This document shows positions 13,702-17,761 of a DNA stretch of 17,761 nucleotides, piece by piece; positions within the stretch are counted from its first letter, which is position 1; each line of letters begins with the position of its first letter. The notes beneath the pieces were generated by a model. That model saw only the letters and a program-made list of their open reading frames with translations. It had not been told where the DNA came from and made no database searches. The position numbers and the translations under genes are program-made. Source of the DNA: an uncultured Verrucomicrobia subdivision 3 bacterium (GTDB lineage Bacteria > Verrucomicrobiota > Verrucomicrobiae > Limisphaerales > CAMLLE01); NCBI GenBank assembly GCA_946480555.1, contig CAMLLE010000010.1:1-17761 (forward strand), read 5' to 3'.

Positions 13702-15261
13702 TCAATGCAGCCGGGCGCGATAGTATTTGGCCTGCATCGCGGTGAAATCGAAAAGGTCCAGGTAGCCTTGCGGAGGGATGGTATTGGTCAACACGGGCGT
13801 CCAAGTCTGCAGATTCGCACTGGCCTGCAATTCAAACTGCGAATTCGGTTCTCCGCTGATGCGATAATGGAACTGGCCGGTTTCCATTCCACGCACGCTC
13901 AACACCGGTTGCGTGCCCGGCGGCGGACTGGCTTGGCCAAGCACTTTGAAGAGATTCAACCGCCCGCCTGTCCGGCATTTTCCCGCCAACGCTGGAATCG
14001 GATCCGTCCCATTCAAGACGCGCTCAATGATCTGCTGATACGTGCTGTTGGGAGCCAGCGTCCAGGCCAGTGCACACGCCGCCGCCACTTGCGGCGCCGC
14101 CATCGAAGTGCCGTCGTCCAGCGCGTAGGAACTGTCGTGGTCCGCCCAGGTGGAAAGAATGATATACCCGGGCGCGCCGAGATCGACGCTGTTCAGTCCG
14201 TAGTCGGAGAAATGCGCCATGTCGTCGTCTCGTGTGGTCGCAGCCACGGAAATGATGTTGTCCAGATCGAAGCTCGCAGGATAAAAGCGCGGCGACGCAT
14301 CGTTGTTCAGCGAAAAGTTTCCCGCGGCAGCAACGAAGATGATGCCTTGCGACCGAAGACTGGCGATGGCGTCGTAAAGCGCCTGCGAACCGAAGACGTT
14401 TGTGGTCGTCCCGCCCCAACTGGCATTGATGATCTTCGCGCCGTTCGCACGCGAATACTCGATGCACTCCAATGCGTCCGATACGGACCCTTGCAGCTGG
14501 CTGTCGAGGAACTTGCAGGTCATGATCTGGATCCGCCACGCGGTGCCGACCACCCCAATGCCATTATCACCACGCGCGCCGAGGATTCCGGCCACGTGCG
14601 TTCCATGGCCAAATGTGTCCGTGAGATCGCCATTCCCGTCGCGCGCGTTGATGCCATGAACGTCATCCACATAACCGTTCGAATCGTCATCAATCCCATT
14701 GCCTGGAACTTCGTCGGCATTCACCCAAAGGTTCCCGGCGAAATCTTCGTGTGTAACGCGTGTGCCCGTATCGAGAACTGAAACAACTATCGGCGTTGCA
14801 TCCCAGGCCAGGTCCCAGCCTTCGGCGGCATCGATGTCGCAATCGACGGTGCCACCAAGCTGGCCCCAATTATAGAGGTGATACAGCGAGCCATCGGCGT
14901 AGCGCGGTTCGTTGGGCACGCGCGCAGCGCTGAGGACATAATCTGGCTCGGCATATTCGACCGTTCGGTTGGACCGCAGCGTTGCGAGCGCTTCTTCCAC
15001 CTTCAGTCCCGGTGGCAGTTGGAGCACATGAAGTCCGCCCAACGCGGTGTAGTGGTGCCGAATCTTGGCGCCGGAAACGAGCGATCGCCCTTCGAAGTTC
15101 GTGGCGTCGCGAAACTTGACCAGCACGCGATCTGGCCGGTGATCATTGGAGGCCGCGTTGGGCAGGGTCATGGCCGGGACGAGATCCGGCAGGATGATCG
15201 CGAGGAGGACCGCGAACGTTCCGGAAATGCAGTAACGTGGTGTCAGAACGCCATTCTTCAT
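13702..15261 (-). CDS. Secreted S8 subtilisin-like serine peptidase with C-terminal accessory domain
   Basis: 519 residues from ATG 15261 (GGAA 2-5 nt before it). An extension to 15522 is open but unlike a signal peptide. Residues 1-30 form a Sec signal (FAVLLAIILPDLVPA). Residues 43-110 are an inhibitor-type propeptide (DRVLVKFRDATNF, LHVLQLPPGL, VEYAEPDYVL), resembling the fervidolysin type. In the catalytic domain, Asp164 is in VVSVLDTGTRVTHEDF, His219 in FGHGTHVAGI, oxyanion Asn315 in VAAAGN and Ser386 in DGTSMAAPQVA: a complete, apparently active triad. A Ca-loop-like GNGIDDDSNGYVDD is at 187-200. Residues 452-519 form a small beta-rich domain (FELQASANLQTWTPV, ending KYYRARLH), a C-terminal module I associate with secreted verrucomicrobial proteins. 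It would degrade extracellular protein. Confidence 0.94.
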   Translation of the reverse strand: MKNGVLTPRYCISGTFAVLLAIILPDLVPAMTLPNAASNDHRPDRVLVKFRDATNFEGRSLVSGAKIRHHYTALGGLHVLQLPPGLKVEEALATLRSNRTVEYAEPDYVLSAARVPNEPRYADGSLYHLYNWGQLGGTVDCDIDAAEGWDLAWDATPIVVSVLDTGTRVTHEDFAGNLWVNADEVPGNGIDDDSNGYVDDVHGINARDGNGDLTDTFGHGTHVAGILGARGDNGIGVVGTAWRIQIMTCKFLDSQLQGSVSDALECIEYSRANGAKIINASWGGTTTNVFGSQALYDAIASLRSQGIIFVAAAGNFSLNNDASPRFYPASFDLDNIISVAATTRDDDMAHFSDYGLNSVDLGAPGYIILSTWADHDSSYALDDGTSMAAPQVAAACALAWTLAPNSTYQQIIERVLNGTDPIPALAGKCRTGGRLNLFKVLGQASPPPGTQPVLSVRGMETGQFHYRISGEPNSQFELQASANLQTWTPVLTNTIPPQGYLDLFDFTAMQAKYYRARLH

Positions 15262-15748
15262 GCTTCCGGAAAACAATCGGAAATCCATCGCGGCAGCCAG
15301 TGGGCCTTTCGCGTAAGGTCGGAACCCCAACCGGGGCGCTGCGGCGAGGAGAACGCGCCAAACAGCCCTGAAGTTTCTCCGACCCAATCGACAAGGCACG
15401 AGTTCCTCCGCGCCGTCATCCTTCGGGATTCTCATCCATGTTCGAGAATGAGGAGCAGGACAGGGTGATACCCGGCGGCAAAGCTTCACCAAACCGGAGC
15501 GTGCTTTCTGAGTTGCCGCCACCAGCGCCCCGTTTGCGGAGCCAAGCGAGGGTTCAAGCTGAGCAAAGAATGCCCATCAAGCCGTCCAAAGCTTTGCCGA
15601 TAACGACTCGGCGCGGCTCAATCCGCGCGCCGATCCTATGTCAGAAGCTGCAGCATCGTCCGCCGCGCCGCGCACCTTGTGTCTCGCGGTCATATTCCGT
15701 TTGCTGCCCCGAAGACGCTGACCGGCTCAGAATCAGAACCACTCGAAC
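15262..15748. other. Gene-free divergent intergenic region
   Basis: These 487 bases separate the divergent S8 peptidase and chemoreceptor genes and must contain both promoters. I could not identify convincing -35/-10 boxes. The only structures noted are a short GC hairpin (GCGCGG-CTCAAT-CCGCGC, 15611-15628) and a 6-bp dyad ATTCTC...GAGAAT near 15430-15450. Open frames in it are extensions of the flanking genes or shadows. Confidence 0.5.
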
Positions 15749-17761
15749 ATGAAAATCAGCACCAAGATCTCGCTGACCGGCATGAGTCTCGTTGTCCTGT
15801 CCTTGATCGCATTTCTCACCACCGTCTGGGTGCAGCGCGGGCTGCTCCACCAGAGTGTCTCCGAAACTGTGCGCGAACAGGCGTCCGCACAGGCCGGTAA
15901 AATCGTCCAGACGGTTTACCTGCATTGCGAAAGCTTCGAACGGCGCAATCAGGCCGGCCTTACGCGCGATCTCGCCCTCGCACGGGAGTTCATGGAAAAG
16001 GCCGGCGGCGTCACGCTCGGCACCGAAACCGCCGAGTGGAAGGCGGTGAATCAGTTCACCAAGGAATCGAAATCCATCGCCCTGCCAAAAGTTTTGCTGG
16101 GCACCTCCTGGCTCGGCCAGAATTCCTCCACCAATAAGACGTCGCCAATCGTGGATGACATCCGCCATTTCACCGGCGATTTCTGCACGATCTTCCAACG
16201 GGTGAACGATGAGGGAGACATGATTCGCGTGGCGACCAGCGTGCTGAACACCAACGGCACCCGCGCCATTGGCACTTACATTCCACGGCGCAATCCGGAT
16301 GGCTCCCCCAATGCCGTGCTCGAAACAGTTCTCAATGGCAACACTTACCGCGGCCGCGCCTTCGTGGTGAATGATTACCATGCGACTGCGTACGAACCCA
16401 TCTGGGATGCGGACAAACGGAAGATCATCGGCATGCTCTACGTCGGCGTGGCCATGGGCGATCTTAATCATGAATTGCACGACAGCATCAGCCGGCTGAC
16501 GATCGGCAAATCGGGCTACGTTTCCGTGTTGGGCAGCAAGGGTGACAACAAAGGGAAATTCTTCGTGCAGCCAAAAAATGGCGCGACGGAATTCAACAAT
16601 GCCGCCGCGCTCAGTTCCGTGATTGCCGAAGCAGCGGTTCTGCAAAACGCCGCCGTCATCAGTCACCGCTCGGCCGGGCAGCACCTCGCCGCGAGCGGGA
16701 ATCCCTTTCTCGTTTCCACATACTTCGCGCCATGGGATTGGATCATCACGGCCACCGGTTACGAACGCGATTACGCACCGATCACCGATGAAATTGCCCG
16801 AGCCATCAATCGCGTCGTGCGATGGACCGCGATTGTGGGATTGCTCGTCGGCCTGGCGGGATTCGGCATCAGCCACTGGCTGTCGCGAACTGTGACCAAG
16901 CCGGTGCTGACCACGGTTGAACAGCTCACTGCGGGAACCAATGAAACCGTGCAGGCGGCACATCAAGTTTCGGAAAGCAGCCAGTCGCTGGCCGAAGGCG
17001 CGAAGCTCCAGATGGACGCGCTGCGCCAAAGCAGCGAGGCATTGAGCCAAATGGCGGACTCCATCCAGCGCAATGCCGGAAACGCGCAGCAGGCGAACTC
17101 ACTGGCAAAACAGGCGCGCGAAGCCGCCGATCGCGGTGCGGGCGACATGCAGCAAATGAATGGCGCAATGGGCGCCATCAAGGAATCCGGCGATGACATT
17201 GCCAAGATCATCAAGACGATCGACGAGATCGCCTTCCAGACGAACATCCTGGCATTGAACGCTGCCGTGGAAGCCGCACGCGCCGGCGAAGCGGGCATGG
17301 GTTTCGCCGTCGTGGCCGATGAAGTTCGCAGCCTGGCGCAGCGCAGTGCGAACGCCGCCAAGGAGACCGCAGCGAAAATTCAAAGTGCAATTGACCGGAC
17401 AAACCAGGGCGTGGCGATCAGCGGAAAAGTCGCCGAGGCGTTGAACGCAATCGTTCTCAAGGCCCGCCAGGTTGATGACCTCGTGGCGCAGGTCGCACAA
17501 ACCTGCTCCGATCAAACGCAAGGCATCGGACAGATCAACGCCGCCGTCGGGCGCATGGATCGCGTCACTCAGGAAAACTCATCGACGGCAGACCGCAGTG
17601 CCGCCGCCGCTTTGGAATTGAACGCGCAAGCCGACACCATGCGCCAGGCTTTGGATGGATTGCTGAACCTGGTGAATGGCAACGCTAATGGCAAAATTCC
17701 AGCCCCCGCGCTTGAACCCGGCGAACCTGAAAGGGAGATCGCACCCCCGACAAAGAATCGC
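15749..17761 (+). CDS. Methyl-accepting chemotaxis protein with Cache_3-Cache_2 sensor (3' end cut by window edge)
   Basis: 671 codons are visible and open to the right edge. It starts at ATG 15749 ([11 protein letters not shown]), with no strong Shine-Dalgarno. TM1 is at about 8-29 ([17 protein letters not shown]). A periplasmic sensor follows with Cache_3-Cache_2 signatures: [21 protein letters not shown] around 158-178, [11 protein letters not shown] around 199-209, TAYEPIWD around 213-220 and [11 protein letters not shown] around 228-238. TM2 is at about 357-377 ([19 protein letters not shown]). Only a first HAMP-like helix ([13 protein letters not shown]) follows before the signalling coiled coil. 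The hairpin tip is at about 492-514 ([20 protein letters not shown]) with [15 protein letters not shown] after it. It should detect a small ligand outside the cell and control a CheA/CheW complex. The ligand is unknown. The visible C-terminus is Pro/Glu-rich; no pentapeptide tether can be assessed. Confidence 0.95.
   Translation, partial: MKISTKISLTGMSLVVLSLIAFLTTVWVQRGLLHQSVSETVREQASAQAGKIVQTVYLHCESFERRNQAGLTRDLALAREFMEKAGGVTLGTETAEWKAVNQFTKESKSIALPKVLLGTSWLGQNSSTNKTSPIVDDIRHFTGDFCTIFQRVNDEGDMIRVATSVLNTNGTRAIGTYIPRRNPDGSPNAVLETVLNGNTYRGRAFVVNDYHATAYEPIWDADKRKIIGMLYVGVAMGDLNHELHDSISRLTIGKSGYVSVLGSKGDNKGKFFVQPKNGATEFNNAAALSSVIAEAAVLQNAAVISHRSAGQHLAASGNPFLVSTYFAPWDWIITATGYERDYAPITDEIARAINRVVRWTAIVGLLVGLAGFGISHWLSRTVTKPVLTTVEQLTAGTNETVQAAHQVSESSQSLAEGAKLQMDALRQSSEALSQMADSIQRNAGNAQQANSLAKQAREAADRGAGDMQQMNGAMGAIKESGDDIAKIIKTIDEIAFQTNILALNAAVEAARAGEAGMGFAVVADEVRSLAQRSANAAKETAAKIQSAIDRTNQGVAISGKVAEALNAIVLKARQVDDLVAQVAQTCSDQTQGIGQINAAVGRMDRVTQENSSTADRSAAAALELNAQADTMRQALDGLLNLVNGNANGKIPAPALEPGEPEREIAPPTKNR

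Noticed and set aside
12609..13745. 378-residue open frame on the plus strand
   Set aside because: Ser/Arg/Cys-rich product without a fold-like pattern, lying antisense to a better-composed minus-strand protein; typical shadow in GC-rich DNA.
13657..14781. 374-residue open frame on the plus strand
   Set aside because: Antisense to the catalytic domain of the S8 peptidase; Arg/His-rich shadow.
15641..17050. 469-residue open frame on the minus strand
   Set aside because: Fully antisense to a clear chemoreceptor with recognised sensor and signalling motifs.

Overview
The window looks like a piece of a Verrucomicrobiota chromosome, probably the Pedosphaera/Limisphaera side of the phylum. This is an inference from four things: secreted proteins with lipoprotein, Tat or Sec signals; a DUF6600 lipoprotein preceded by a short 'AGV...LND-GV' helical segment; a subtilisin ending in a small C-terminal domain that closes on 'YYRARL'; and large imperfect inverted repeats in the gaps between genes. 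No rRNA or other decisive phylogenetic marker is present.

Layout. (1) Positions 1-2158 look like the end of a tRNA-associated genomic island. They hold the C-terminal part of a type III restriction (Res) subunit and a small excisionase-like HTH protein. The HTH gene sits in a cluster of TTGTCAG words and short palindromes, directly against the 3' end of tRNA-Arg(UCG), which has its own promoter and a strong intrinsic terminator. (2) Positions 2286-5169 carry a DUF6600 lipoprotein with a very long Pro/Arg-rich tail, divergent from a stand-alone response-regulator receiver. (3) Positions 5170-5611 are a gene-poor, repeat-bearing stretch ending in tRNA-Arg(CCU). (4) Positions 5725-11657 are a co-directional set of three exported proteins: a DUF4450-type six-hairpin glycosidase-like protein, a Tat-exported Gfo/Idh/MocA oxidoreductase, and a five-bladed-propeller (GH43/GH130-like) glycosidase. 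Together they suggest a periplasmic or extracellular glycan or glycoside degradation locus. (5) Positions 11925-15261, minus strand, carry a YqgE/AlgH protein, an unrecognised conserved-looking cytoplasmic protein and a secreted S8 subtilisin. (6) From 15749 to the right edge runs a chemoreceptor with a Cache_3-Cache_2 type sensor and apparently only a vestigial HAMP.

The most unusual signal is non-coding. Four different long inverted repeats lie at 5255-5361, 5650-5734, 10433-10551 and 11831-11898, between or at the edges of genes. Two of them are built from 7- or 8-base units. One, at 5650-5734, supplies both the Shine-Dalgarno sequence and the start codon of the DUF4450 gene from inside a predicted 24-bp stem. 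I found no convincing new defence or biosynthetic system. The best candidates for something undescribed are this repeat-borne translation start and the regulatory array at the island/tRNA junction.
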